DNA of 64,000 bases from Paracoccus wurundjeri (GCF_030678915.1 NZ_JAUUTZ010000009.1:62001-126000); one strand, 5' to 3'; counted from the first letter of the stretch, positions 29,361-36,737 are shown. Notes: generated by a model not told the origin, from the sequence alone. Made by a program: numbers and translations.

Positions 29361-29711
29361 ATGATGAAGAACCATGACGCTTATATAGCCGCCGCACCGG
29401 AGCAGTTTCGCGCCATGTTGGGTCAACTGCGTGCGCAGCTATCACGGGCGCTGCCAGATGCCGAAGAAGTCGTTAAGTACGATATGCCCGGATTTCAGAT
29501 CGAAGGAACGATCATCGCGGGCTATGCTGCCTTTAGCAAACAATGTGGTCTATATGTTGACCCGGGTGCAATCGCTGCCCATGCCGACGAGATCGCTTCT
29601 TTGAAACTCAAGGCAACCAAGACCGGAGTTACGTTCTCGATAAGTAAGCCTATCACTGGTGAGTTAGTTGAGAAATTGGCAGTTAGTTCGCGCAGGAAAA
29701 AGGGATTCTAG
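29361..29711 (+). CDS. DUF1801-family small protein
   Basis: A 116-residue cytoplasmic protein. The core PEQFRAMLGQLRAQLSRALPDAEEVVKYDMPGF and the later FSKQCGLYVDPG resemble the DUF1801/YdhG family, whose fold is frataxin-like. The role is not established. Start at 29361 was selected because it matches the family's start. Upstream of it about 230 bases show no gene. The codon use and AT content differ slightly from the neighbouring operon, and the region around it has degraded-looking spacers, so it may be an acquired gene. No partners are nearby. Confidence 0.7.
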   Translation: MMKNHDAYIAAAPEQFRAMLGQLRAQLSRALPDAEEVVKYDMPGFQIEGTIIAGYAAFSKQCGLYVDPGAIAAHADEIASLKLKATKTGVTFSISKPITGELVEKLAVSSRRKKGF

Positions 29712-29935
29712 CGACCGTCTTCGACAACTCAAAGTGCGGTTTGCAAACCGGCGCGAAGTCGGAGCGTCGTCATTTGGAGTCAGAGCGTTCGGCCAAAGCG
29801 GACATTAGCTAATCACGTTTCGGATGTCGCTATGGCCCCAGAGAAAACTCTACCCGCGTCGATCTCTGCCACGCGCAAAATCCTTCCCCGGTGCCTATCC
29901 CTCACGGACATGCCTCGTTTCCGGGCCTGTATCCA

Positions 29936-30097
29936 TCATTTATCGTCCGGATCCGGTGGGCGAGGCTTGTCCTTTCCATCGGCGGGCTGCTTTCGCTCGC
30001 GCTCCATGCCTTCAGGATATGTTTTCCGTTCTTGCGCAGGTTGTCCGGGGATGCGCTGTTCATCGTCGTGATCACGGTTTCGGGCTTTGCGGGCCAT
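29936..30097 (-). CDS. Small, highly charged hypothetical protein
   Basis: A 53-residue open frame starting with ATG at 30097 and ending with TGA at 29936. AGGAG (30106-30110 on the minus strand) lies eight bases upstream. The protein begins MARKARNRDHDDEQRIPGQ and is dominated by Arg, Lys, Asp, Glu and Pro, ending in PDPDDK. No hydrophobic segment is present, so it is probably soluble and disordered. No family recognised. The strong ribosome-binding site is the main support. Longer frames on the opposite strand are its shadows. Confidence 0.5.
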   Translation of the reverse strand: MARKARNRDHDDEQRIPGQPAQERKTYPEGMERERKQPADGKDKPRPPDPDDK

Positions 30098-30347
30098 CTG
30101 CATTTCTCCTGATCAGGATGAAAGGGAAACCGGCTGGCAGTCCTCAAGGTTCCATCAGAGCATCAGATGTCGCGCCATCCATTCTGTAAATTGGCGCGAT
30201 GGAAGGGTATGCGTCTCGCCTATCTGCCGGTATTGCCGCCGCAACTGCTGAAGGCCCGGGGCGACTTTACAGGCACAATACATGGCATTGCATCGGAAGA
30301 GGGCGATATCAGACCCATCTTAACCCGACTTGCCCTGATATTCATCA

Positions 30348-30373
30348 TTCGTCAGCCGAATTCGGCTGACGAA
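30348..30373. terminator. Perfect palindrome/hairpin after small secreted protein gene
   Basis: A perfect 26-bp palindrome: TTCGTCAGCCG and CGGCTGACGAA around AATT. It lies six bases beyond the stop of the minus-strand gene at 30379-30618. As RNA it would form an 11-bp stem with a four-base loop. There is no U tract after it, so it is not a textbook terminator. It could stabilise the mRNA end or be a protein site. Confidence 0.4.
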
Positions 30374-30378
30374 CTGGT

Positions 30379-30618
30379 TCAAAGACCAAGGATTTCTTTC
30401 GCTTCGGCGAGTGCGTCAACCGCAGCCTGATGATTGCCGGCATCATGCTCTGTCTCTCCGAGGGCGCGCAATTCTTCCACCTTTGCCAGATCGGCTTCCG
30501 AGAGCGAAGCGGTTTCCAGCGCGGCGTCGATTTCGCTCATATCCTGGGGGCAGTGGAAGGCAAGGGCGGGGCTGGCAGCGAATGCGGCGAAGGCCACGGC
30601 GAAGCTCAGACGTTTCAT
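30379..30618 (-). CDS. Small secreted protein of unknown function
   Basis: A 79-residue protein with a signal peptide (MKRLSFAVAFAAFAASPALA) and a mature part of about 59 residues. One cysteine occurs near the mature start (FHCPQDMSEIDAAL). The rest is helix-forming, with Ala/Glu/Leu repeats such as SEADLAKVEELRAL and QAAVDALAEAKEIL. AGGAG precedes the ATG at six bases. Small periplasmic helical proteins of this kind are known from Paracoccus relatives without assigned function. It lies alone between the DyP gene and the palindrome. Confidence 0.6.
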   Translation of the reverse strand: MKRLSFAVAFAAFAASPALAFHCPQDMSEIDAALETASLSEADLAKVEELRALGETEHDAGNHQAAVDALAEAKEILGL

Positions 30619-30734
30619 GGCGTACTCCTTTCATTTTTCGTGGCAGTGGCAGCACTATATCACATATGGCCGCAATCGAGATAGCGCGGCATGTGAATGC
30701 CGGGCGTCTCATGGTACCCTGATTGGGACCGCCC

Positions 30735-31754
30735 TTACTTCTGCGTCTGCAATGATCCAACGCCGGGTGAATCCTGTGCCTGGCCGGCCGGTTCCTTCGC
30801 TTCCGGCTGTTCCAGAGTCCTGCCCGCGCCGATCGCGTCCAGCACGTTCTCACTGGGTACGAAGAACAGCGCGCCCGTCACCGCTTCCGAGACATCAAGG
30901 ATGCGGTCGTAATTCCCCGGTGGCAGGCCGATGAACATGTTGTTCAGCATCGTCTCGATCCGGCCCGGTTCGCGCGCATAGCCGATAAAATAGGTGCCGA
31001 ACTCGCCCCGCGCGGGGCTGCCGAAAGGCATGTTGTCGCGCAGGATCTGTAATTGGTTGCCCTCGGCATCGTTGATATTGGTCAGCACGTTATGGGCATA
31101 GCTGGCCTTTTCGGCATCGGGAAACTCGATATCGGACAGCTTGTGCCGTCCGATGACGCGCTCTTGCGCCTCGACCGTCATCGCGGTCCATTTTGCCATA
31201 TCGTGCAGGTATTTCTGGGTGATGACATAGCTGCCCCCGGCAAAGACCGGTTCCTCGGGCCCGATGATCACTGCGGCGGTCCGGTCCGCGCCGTTCGGGT
31301 TCTCGGTCCCGTCCACGAAGCCCAGAAGATCGCGATTGTCGAAGAACTTGAAACCCTGAGTCTCGTCCTCGACAGTCGAGACCGGGCCAAGACGCAGCAT
31401 GATCTGGCTGGCCAGTTCGAAACAGAAATCGGGCCGCTCGGCGCGGATGTGGAACAGGATATCGGCCGGTGTCGATGGGGCGTGATGGGTGCCCGCGATC
31501 TCTCGGAAAGGATGCAGGCCCTGTGGACGCGCGCCCATGCTCAGCCGGTCCCACAGGGCCGAGCCGATCCCGATCACGCAGCTTAGCCCCGCCGCGGGGC
31601 TGCGAAAGCCCACGGCGCGGATCAGCGAGGGCAGATCGGCGCAGAAATCGCGAAACCTGTCCAGCGCCGCATCTTCCCGGTTCAGCGTCAGCGTCAGAAA
31701 GATAGCGTTAGAGGTCAGTGAGCCTTCGGTGGGCTGGCTTGCGATGGGCGTCAT
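30735..31754 (-). CDS. DyP-type heme peroxidase with cargo-like C-terminal tail
   Basis: A 339-residue dye-decolourising peroxidase. The family signature GFVDGTENP is at residues 145-153, and its Asp is catalytic. The region ASYAHNVLTNI carries the His expected to ligate heme, and LRDNMPFG holds the distal Arg. No signal peptide, so it is cytoplasmic or encapsulated. The last ~30 residues are a Pro/Gln-rich linker ending SPGVGSLQTQK, which resembles the short GSL-containing peptides that target DyP enzymes into encapsulin shells. No encapsulin gene is visible nearby. ATG at 31754 is preferred over 31760 because AGGGGA then sits six bases upstream. Confidence 0.88.
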   Translation of the reverse strand: MTPIASQPTEGSLTSNAIFLTLTLNREDAALDRFRDFCADLPSLIRAVGFRSPAAGLSCVIGIGSALWDRLSMGARPQGLHPFREIAGTHHAPSTPADILFHIRAERPDFCFELASQIMLRLGPVSTVEDETQGFKFFDNRDLLGFVDGTENPNGADRTAAVIIGPEEPVFAGGSYVITQKYLHDMAKWTAMTVEAQERVIGRHKLSDIEFPDAEKASYAHNVLTNINDAEGNQLQILRDNMPFGSPARGEFGTYFIGYAREPGRIETMLNNMFIGLPPGNYDRILDVSEAVTGALFFVPSENVLDAIGAGRTLEQPEAKEPAGQAQDSPGVGSLQTQK

Positions 31755-32049
31755 TGTCATTCCCCTGCTGGCAAAGGTTCGGATAAGCCCTTTCTGATGG
31801 CTTGCGGAAATACCTACTTTCAGTGTCCCGATATCACGAGACAGAGTGGTTGTCCGCCTCTTCATTTCCGCTCAGACCATCGTTGCCTGTTGGAACGGTG
31901 GCATATATCGCGGCCAGCTTTGCCATTCCGTGGGTTTTTTTATGCCCGTTTTCTCTGCATCGGAACGATTCCGGTGATGACAAACAGGTCATTCGAAGGG
32001 ATTCCCGCGGAAATCGCCCATTCCCGCTTGGCGAATGGATATTGCGCAG

Positions 32050-32143
32050 ACAGAATTATCCATGTTGGGCATCTTGTACACGTCAGCGCGATGCCCAACA
32101 CGAGCCTAGCTCACGCTGCTCCTTACTGGCGCGGGCTTTTTTT
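32050..32143 (+). ncRNA. Candidate small RNA with terminator
   Basis: A perfect 11-bp stem, TGTTGGGCATC (32063-32073) with GATGCCCAACA (32090-32100), is followed by a second stem, GCTCACGC (32109-32116) with GCGCGGGC (32129-32136), with one mismatch and one wobble, and then seven T. This hairpin-plus-terminator layout without an open frame is typical of small RNAs. Start position is a guess. No known family was recognised. Confidence 0.4.
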
Positions 32144-32212
32144 AACCTCTGTCACACGCCTGTAACTACCAGCGGGCAGAATACAGATGTTTTCACGTAT
32201 TTATTGCAGATT

Positions 32213-32245
32213 GCCCGCGCCAGCCCTCCATCGGCGCGGGCTTTT
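32213..32245 (+). terminator. Rho-independent terminator
   Basis: Perfect 9-bp stem GCCCGCGCC (32213-32221) and GGCGCGGGC (32233-32241), an 11-base loop AGCCCTCCATC, then TTTT. It is the second of three similar terminators in the region with no protein gene just upstream, and may end a short non-coding RNA. Confidence 0.65.
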
Positions 32246-32255
32246 CCATGCACCG

Positions 32256-32411
32256 TCAGTCACATCGATCGCTATGGCCCGCGCTGTCCACGTCCACCCA
32301 TGTCTCGCTATGATGGACTCCTGATCTGCGCCGCTTTTCCGACACCCACCATACAAATGCATACGCGGCGGCCGCAGCAACTCCGATTCCGATATCTAAA
32401 TAGTCAGGCAT
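32256..32411 (-). CDS. Possible small membrane protein (51 aa)
   Basis: Frame from ATG at 32411 to 32256. The protein starts MPDYLDIGIGVAAAAAYAFVW, a good single transmembrane helix, followed by a basic stretch (WVSEKRRRSG) and a polar tail. The N-out/C-in topology with a positive C-flank is reasonable. A GGAG lies 10 bases upstream, which is poor spacing. Upstream in the same frame is a longer open stretch that looks phage-like (CGQLSQALRLLQSRQ). It may be a remnant of a phage lysis-type gene. Confidence 0.3.
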   Translation of the reverse strand: MPDYLDIGIGVAAAAAYAFVWWVSEKRRRSGVHHSETWVDVDSAGHSDRCD

Positions 32412-32544
32412 ATACATACGGCTCCGTGCATCACTCCGCTTTTGACGCGATTGTAGCAGCCTCAACGCTTGCGACAACTGGCCGCAGATATTGCCGTTGA
32501 TCACCGAAGGAGCGATCTCCACATCTGAATTACTCCCTGCTCTG

Positions 32545-32584
32545 GCCCGCGCCGTTCCCCTCTCTCCCATGGCGCGGGCTTTTT
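32545..32584 (+). terminator. Rho-independent terminator
   Basis: Stem GCCCGCGCC (32545-32553) and GGCGCGGGC (32571-32579) with a 17-base loop GTTCCCCTCTCTCCCAT and TTTTT. The same stem sequence is used at 32213-32241, which points to a duplicated unit. No protein gene ends just before it. Confidence 0.65.
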
Positions 32585-32813
32585 CATGCAGAAACGGCGG
32601 ATGTGTCACCGCCCATTGTTTTCCGGTCAGAGTGAATGTCTTGCCGTCCTGCGCTGCATTCATGCCACCGTACCGGCTTCCGAAGCGGGGAATATCAGTA
32701 TTCAGAGCCCAAGAGATCGTCGCGATTCATTCAACCAAATGTCCCGATAGCGGTTTTACTGTGGGGAGCATTTTCCGGCAAATGGCTGATGTTAAGATTT
32801 CTACGGGATTTTA

Positions 32814-32887
32814 TGGAGCGGGTGATGGGAATCGAACCCACGTATTCAGCTTGGAAGGCTGCTGCTCTACCATTGAGCTACACCCGC
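32814..32887 (-). tRNA. tRNA-Gly (anticodon UCC)
   Basis: On the minus strand the gene starts GCGGGTGTAGCTCAATGG and ends with CCCGC-TCCA. The acceptor stem pairs GCGGGTG with CACCCGC. The anticodon loop CTTCCAA gives anticodon UCC, reading GGA codons. The T-arm GTGGGTTCGATTCCCAT is intact and the CCA end is encoded. It stands alone between the non-coding stretch and a HAD phosphatase gene. Confidence 0.97.
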
Positions 32888-32929
32888 GTTCCAACCCATA
32901 TAAAAGCCTGCGTTGCCGGGTGCAACCTG

Positions 32930-33529
32930 TCAGATGCCAGATTCTCTCAGCGCAAGACGCAACGCTTCCGCTTCGGTGAAATGGATCGCCTCCATGCCGA
33001 CCGCCCTGGCGCCTTCGACATTTGCCGGGCTGTCGTCGATGAAGACGCAATCTCCGGCCTTGATCCCGTTGCGGTCAAGCAGGGTGCGATAAATCTCGGG
33101 CTGAGGTTTCAGCAGCCCTTCGACGCCCGATACGACGATATCCTCGAACAATGTCTCCAGCCGTGGATATTGGGCCAAAGCGGCAGGCCAGTTGTCACGC
33201 GACCAGTTGGTGATCGCGAAAAGCCGGTGGCCGGCCGATTGCAGGGTCTCGGCGATTTCCCAGCTTCCGGCGACGGGATCCTGAATGGTCAGGTGAAAAT
33301 TCGCCGTATAATCCTCTAGCGGCGTAGCATCCTCGCCATGGGCGCGGCGAGCCGCGGCCAGACCGTCGGAAAGCGGGCGTCCGCCGTCTTGCCGGTAGTT
33401 CCAGCCGTGAAAATCCACACGCGCCATCCAGTCGCGGATAGCGGTGGAATCGGTGAAATGCGTGGCGAATGCCCGTTCGGGGAACCAGTCGATCAGAACC
33501 CGGCCAAGGTCGAATACGATATGTTTCAT
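32930..33529 (-). CDS. HAD-superfamily hydrolase (YihX-like phosphatase)
   Basis: A 199-residue HAD hydrolase. Motif I is VFDLGRVLIDWFPE with the nucleophilic Asp at residue 7. The usual second Asp is Gly, as in the YihX/epoxide hydrolase N-terminal branch. Motif II is ITNWS, motif III includes the Lys in GVEGLLKPQPEIY, and motif IV is FIDDSPANVEGAR. It probably dephosphorylates a small phosphorylated metabolite such as a sugar phosphate. It lies directly downstream of tadA in the same direction, sharing the junction at 33529. Confidence 0.88.
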   Translation of the reverse strand: MKHIVFDLGRVLIDWFPERAFATHFTDSTAIRDWMARVDFHGWNYRQDGGRPLSDGLAAARRAHGEDATPLEDYTANFHLTIQDPVAGSWEIAETLQSAGHRLFAITNWSRDNWPAALAQYPRLETLFEDIVVSGVEGLLKPQPEIYRTLLDRNGIKAGDCVFIDDSPANVEGARAVGMEAIHFTEAEALRLALRESGI

Positions 33530-33981
33530 CAGCGGCGAGCCTCGAAAAAGGATTTCAGAAGATCACGGGACGCCTCGGCGCTTATCCCGTCGTAAATCTC
33601 GGGGCGGTGGTGGCATTGGGGATGATCGAAAACCCGCGCGCCATGCGCGACACCACCCATTCTGGGATCGCCGGCCCCATAGTAAAGCACTGCGATACGA
33701 GCCGCCGAGATTGCCGCCGCGCACATCGGGCAGGGTTCCAGCGTGACCCACAGGGTATGACCGGGAAGCCGTTCCGAGCCGGCAGCGGCGCAAGCCTGCC
33801 GGATTGCCAGGATCTCGGCATGGGCGGTTGGATCCGACAATTCCCGCATGCGGTTTCCCGTCGCCGCTACGATCCGCCCATCGGCAGAGATCAGCACCGC
33901 GCCCACCGGCACCTCGCCCCGCTTTGCGGCGGCCCGCGCTTCGGCCAGCGCCAGCGGCATATGGGATTTGAACTCTGTCAT
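33529..33981 (-). CDS. tadA: tRNA-specific adenosine deaminase
   Basis: A 150-residue zinc enzyme that converts adenosine to inosine at the wobble position of tRNA-Arg(ACG). The zinc site is His54/Glu56 in TAHAEILAI and the Cys pair in PCPMC (residues 84 and 87). The start at 33981 (MTEFKSHMPLALAEAR) agrees with the family. An upstream extension was discarded. Divergent from rluB with about 110 bases between them, a frequent arrangement in alphaproteobacteria. Confidence 0.95.
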   Translation of the reverse strand: MTEFKSHMPLALAEARAAAKRGEVPVGAVLISADGRIVAATGNRMRELSDPTAHAEILAIRQACAAAGSERLPGHTLWVTLEPCPMCAAAISAARIAVLYYGAGDPRMGGVAHGARVFDHPQCHHRPEIYDGISAEASRDLLKSFFEARR

Positions 33982-34094
33982 TGTCGGGGTTGTCGCAGGG
34001 CAGGGGGCATCGCGCAAGATACGGCTTTCCTGTATGATGGATTTCACGTAAGGAATGCAGCTTGCCACCGCAGAGATGCGCAGGAGACATCGCC

Positions 34095-35303
34095 ATGACC
34101 GACAAGACAGCCCCCGAATCCCCCTCTGCCGACCGTATCGCCAAGGTGATGGCGCGTGCGGGCATCGCCAGCCGCCGCGAATCCGAGCGGATGATTCTGG
34201 AAGGCCGTGTCACCGTGAACGGTGAAAAAATCACCAGCCCGGCTCTGGATGTCCTGCCCAGTGACAGGATTACCGTAGACGGCAGGAAACTGGACGAGCC
34301 GCAAGAAGCCCGGCTGTGGCTTTACTACAAGCCGATCGGACTTGTGACCTCGGCTTCGGACGAGAAGGGCCGTCAGACCGTATTCGACGCCTTGCCCCGC
34401 GATCTGCCGCGGGTGATGACGGTTGGCCGGCTTGACCTCAATTCCGAAGGGCTTTTGCTGCTGACGAATGACGGCGAACTGAAACGCAGTCTGGAACTGC
34501 CCTCTACGGGTTGGCTGCGCCGTTATCGTGTGCGTGTGAACGGCGTGCCGAATGATCTGACATTTGCGCCTTTGCGTCGCGGTGCAACCATCGACGGCGA
34601 GGAATTCGCGCCGATGGAGATCCGGCTGGACAGTCAGCAGGGCGCGAATGCCTGGCTGACCGTGGGGATCCGCGAAGGCCGGAACCGTGAAATCCGGCGT
34701 GCCATGGCGCATGTCGGTCTTCAGGTGAACCGGCTGATCCGCGTCGGCTATGGCCCCTTCCGCCTGACCGGCATGGAGAAGAATCAGGTGGTTGAGGTCA
34801 AGCGGCGGGTCTTGCGCGATCAGCTTGGCGGATTGATGACCGGCGAGGCCGAAACGAAGGACCGCGGTCCCCGTGGGAGCGACGCGCCGCGCAAGCCACG
34901 CGGCAAACCGGGTTTCGGCGATGCCCGCCGTCCGTCATTTCGCAGCGATGACGACAGGCCGGGCCGCAGCGCGGGGCCGGACGGCAAACCGCCCCGGAAA
35001 TTCGGTGCCGCGCGGATGAAAAATGAAGAGAGTCCGGCGCGAGGCGGCAAGCCTTGGAACAAGAGGGAACGGACAAGCGAGCCTCGCACCGGGGATGGCG
35101 CAGCGGGTGAGGAGCCGCGGCGCAACTTCGGCGCAAAAACTGCCAAGGGACAGCCTGCGCGCGAATTCTCGGGAAAACCAGGATTCAAAGGGCCACGCGG
35201 AGGATCGCGCGGGCCGGCAAAAAGCAATGCCGGATCCGGCAGGCCCTTTGGCGGCAAGCCAGGCGGACGCCCCGGTGGCAAGCCGCGCGGACCCAGAACC
35301 TGA
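34095..35303 (+). CDS. rluB: 23S rRNA pseudouridine synthase (RluB-type) with long basic tail
   Basis: A 402-residue enzyme that isomerises a uridine in 23S rRNA (U2605 type). An S4 RNA-binding domain covers residues 13-60 (RIAKVMARAGIASRRESERMI). The catalytic Asp114 is in VGRLDLNSEGLLLLTNDG. GREGRNREIRR-like GIREGRNREIRRAM is also typical. The last ~150 residues are a low-complexity Gly/Arg/Lys/Pro/Ser tail (GKPGGRPGGKPRGPRT at the end), resembling RNA-chaperone-like disordered tails. A rho-independent terminator follows at once. Confidence 0.92.
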   Translation: MTDKTAPESPSADRIAKVMARAGIASRRESERMILEGRVTVNGEKITSPALDVLPSDRITVDGRKLDEPQEARLWLYYKPIGLVTSASDEKGRQTVFDALPRDLPRVMTVGRLDLNSEGLLLLTNDGELKRSLELPSTGWLRRYRVRVNGVPNDLTFAPLRRGATIDGEEFAPMEIRLDSQQGANAWLTVGIREGRNREIRRAMAHVGLQVNRLIRVGYGPFRLTGMEKNQVVEVKRRVLRDQLGGLMTGEAETKDRGPRGSDAPRKPRGKPGFGDARRPSFRSDDDRPGRSAGPDGKPPRKFGAARMKNEESPARGGKPWNKRERTSEPRTGDGAAGEEPRRNFGAKTAKGQPAREFSGKPGFKGPRGGSRGPAKSNAGSGRPFGGKPGGRPGGKPRGPRT

Positions 35304-35306
35304 TCG

Positions 35307-35336
35307 AAGGGCGCAACAGCGCCCTTTTATTTTGTC
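35307..35336 (+). terminator. Rho-independent terminator after rluB
   Basis: Stem AAGGGCGC/GCGCCCTT around AACA, followed by TTATTTTG. It starts four bases after the rluB stop and overlaps the end of the convergent hemP gene. Confidence 0.85.
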
Positions 35337-35503
35337 AAGATCAGCTTGCCGGCGCGGGTGATGCGCAGTTGGTAAACCTGTTCGTCAAGGACGATAAGTG
35401 CCTGATTTCCACCACGTGTCAGCTCGTTGGCGTCGTGCTGAGGCAGCCGCGCGAGAACGCTGGTTCCGGGGCGGGTAAAATCGGCAGGGCGCGTAGCGGT
35501 CAT
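35327..35503 (-). CDS. hemP: Hemin uptake protein HemP
   Basis: A 58-residue HemP-family protein. The conserved C-terminal half LIVLDEQVYQLRITRAGKLILTK is present, ending in the ITRAGKLILTK motif common to HemP/HmuP. The start at 35503 (MTATRPADF) has GAGG six bases upstream. HemP proteins act with heme uptake genes, partly by modulating their expression. No heme receptor or transporter genes lie in the window. The upstream sequence is AT-rich with TTAC-TCG-GTAA (35548-35558), which may belong to an iron-responsive promoter. Confidence 0.85.
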   Translation of the reverse strand: MTATRPADFTRPGTSVLARLPQHDANELTRGGNQALIVLDEQVYQLRITRAGKLILTK

Positions 35504-35582
35504 GGTCAGCCTCATTCCTGAAAAATGCGTCTGAAACAAATCTGACTAATTTACTCGGTAATGTCAAAGGAAAAGAGTCGGA

Positions 35583-35620
35583 AATAAAAAAGCGGCGATA
35601 TCCAAGCAGGATACCGCCGC
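35583..35620 (-). terminator. Rho-independent terminator after znuA
   Basis: On the minus strand: stem GCGGCGGTATCC and GGATATCGCCGC with one G-U pair and a five-base loop, followed by TTTTTTATTT. It lies 25 bases beyond the znuA stop. Confidence 0.88.
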
Positions 35621-35644
35621 AATGGGACGCATGAGGGGAGGATG

Positions 35645-36643
35645 TCAGCCCTTGCCGGAAAGGCATTCGGCAAGCGCATCGCCCATGTTCTGCAACATCT
35701 CCGCATACAGGCCGGCCCCGGCCTCGATCCCGCGCCCTTCCGGATCCAGTTCCGCGCCGATTCGCGTATCGCTGCCCTCGATCGCGCTTTGGATCAGTGC
35801 CTGTTTATGCCCGTATTCGGGAAAAGCGCATTCAGCCCCCGAATCGGCGATCTGGGCTGAGATCTCGCTGAGCCGTGCGGCCGAAGGCGCCGAGGCATCC
35901 CCAAGCGACACCGCGATTCCCGGCAAAAGCCCGAAATGCGCGGTGAAATAGCCATAGGCATCATGGAATACTGCAAAAGGCCGGTCTTTCACCGGTTCGA
36001 GCTGCGCGTTGAGCTGTGCTTCCAACTCTCCGATCTGCTTCACCGAAGCTTCGGCATTGGCGGCATAGGTTTCGGCATTCTCGGGATCGTGCGTGGCCAG
36101 TTCCCTGGCGATTGCCGTCAGCCATGTCTGCGCATTGTGGGGATCCAGCCAGGCATGCGGATCGGCACCATCATGGCTGTGGCCATGGTCGTCATCGTGG
36201 TCATGCCCGTCATGCGCGTGCTCTTCGTCATGCCCGTGCTCTTCGTCATGATCGTGATCATGGCCGTGATCGTCATGCGCGTGCTCGGCATGATCATCCC
36301 CTTCTGCGCCGAATTCCCGCAGATGCGTACCGGGAACGGTCAGCAGCGGTAACGAACTGCCATCCCCCAGATTATCCGCCGCACGTTCCAGCCACGGCGT
36401 CATTTCCGGCCCGATCCAGACCAGAAGCTCTGCCGATTGCAGGGCAGCGGCATCCGAGGGCTTTAGCTGGAAGTGATGCGGATCCGCGCCATCGCCGATC
36501 AGCACCCGCACATCGCCAAGATCGCCCAGAACCTGCTGTACAAGTGACCCGGTCACGGGAATATCGGTGACGATCTGCGGGGGCGCGGCCATGGCCTTTG
36601 CTGCCAGCAAGCCCAGAATCGCTGTGGTCGTCAAAAGTCGCAT
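35645..36643 (-). CDS. znuA: Zinc ABC transporter periplasmic binding protein
   Basis: A 332-residue secreted protein that binds Zn2+ and delivers it to ZnuBC. The signal peptide is MRLLTTTAILGLLAAKAMAA. The metal site uses His56 in ADPHHFQL, His163 in DPHAWLDPHN, and later His in FHDAYGYF. A flexible loop rich in His/Asp/Glu spans about residues 117-158 (dozens of HD/HDH repeats), typical of zinc-specific ZnuA and thought to gather zinc. It is divergent from zur-znuC-znuB. Confidence 0.95.
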   Translation of the reverse strand: MRLLTTTAILGLLAAKAMAAPPQIVTDIPVTGSLVQQVLGDLGDVRVLIGDGADPHHFQLKPSDAAALQSAELLVWIGPEMTPWLERAADNLGDGSSLPLLTVPGTHLREFGAEGDDHAEHAHDDHGHDHDHDEEHGHDEEHAHDGHDHDDDHGHSHDGADPHAWLDPHNAQTWLTAIARELATHDPENAETYAANAEASVKQIGELEAQLNAQLEPVKDRPFAVFHDAYGYFTAHFGLLPGIAVSLGDASAPSAARLSEISAQIADSGAECAFPEYGHKQALIQSAIEGSDTRIGAELDPEGRGIEAGAGLYAEMLQNMGDALAECLSGKG

Positions 36644-36693
36644 GATGCCTGTCCTGAATAATAAGTCTCGTGTTGCGGGTGAAAGCTTTCTCA

Positions 36694-36708
36694 TGTTATG
36701 TGATAACA
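36694..36708. promoter_or_regulatory. Zur-box-like inverted repeat
   Basis: TGTTAT-GTG-ATAACA, a perfect inverted repeat in the 94-base divergent spacer between znuA and zur. The Zur box of other bacteria is also a TGTTAT/ATAACA type palindrome. A weaker second copy lies at 36721-36735. Confidence 0.75.
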
Positions 36709-36720
36709 AGTCAATCGAAT

Positions 36721-36735
36721 TGTAATAAGGTAACA
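36721..36735. promoter_or_regulatory. Second, weaker Zur-box-like site
   Basis: TGTAATAAGGTAACA, which matches TGTTAC/GTAACA at most positions, lies 27 bases from the first box and overlaps the start region of zur. Tandem sites in the divergent spacer would allow zur to repress itself together with the zinc importer. Confidence 0.5.
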
Positions 36736-36737
36736 AA

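Larger units (their letters stand above)
31755..32813. other. About 1 kb with no convincing protein gene, next to tRNA-Gly
   Basis: The stretch has terminator-like hairpins ending near 32143, 32245 and 32584. A strong hairpin lies at 32063-32100, and an unexplained run of T at 31934-31941. A possible 51-residue minus-strand membrane protein (32256-32411) is the only protein-like frame. It abuts the 3' end of the tRNA-Gly at 32814. tRNA 3' ends are common integration sites, so this could be the residue of an old element, but I found no duplicated tRNA end. Confidence 0.5.

Noticed and set aside
29824-30189. Plus-strand frames of 60-120 residues
   Set aside because: They lie opposite the 53-residue minus-strand gene, which has a far better ribosome-binding site and more coherent composition.
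32636-33319. Plus-strand frame of 227 residues spanning the tRNA
   Set aside because: It crosses the tRNA-Gly and lies opposite the HAD hydrolase gene, whose motifs are clear.
36000-36400. Plus-strand frames rich in His/Met/Val or Arg/His
   Set aside because: They are the antisense of the His/Asp-rich loop of znuA.
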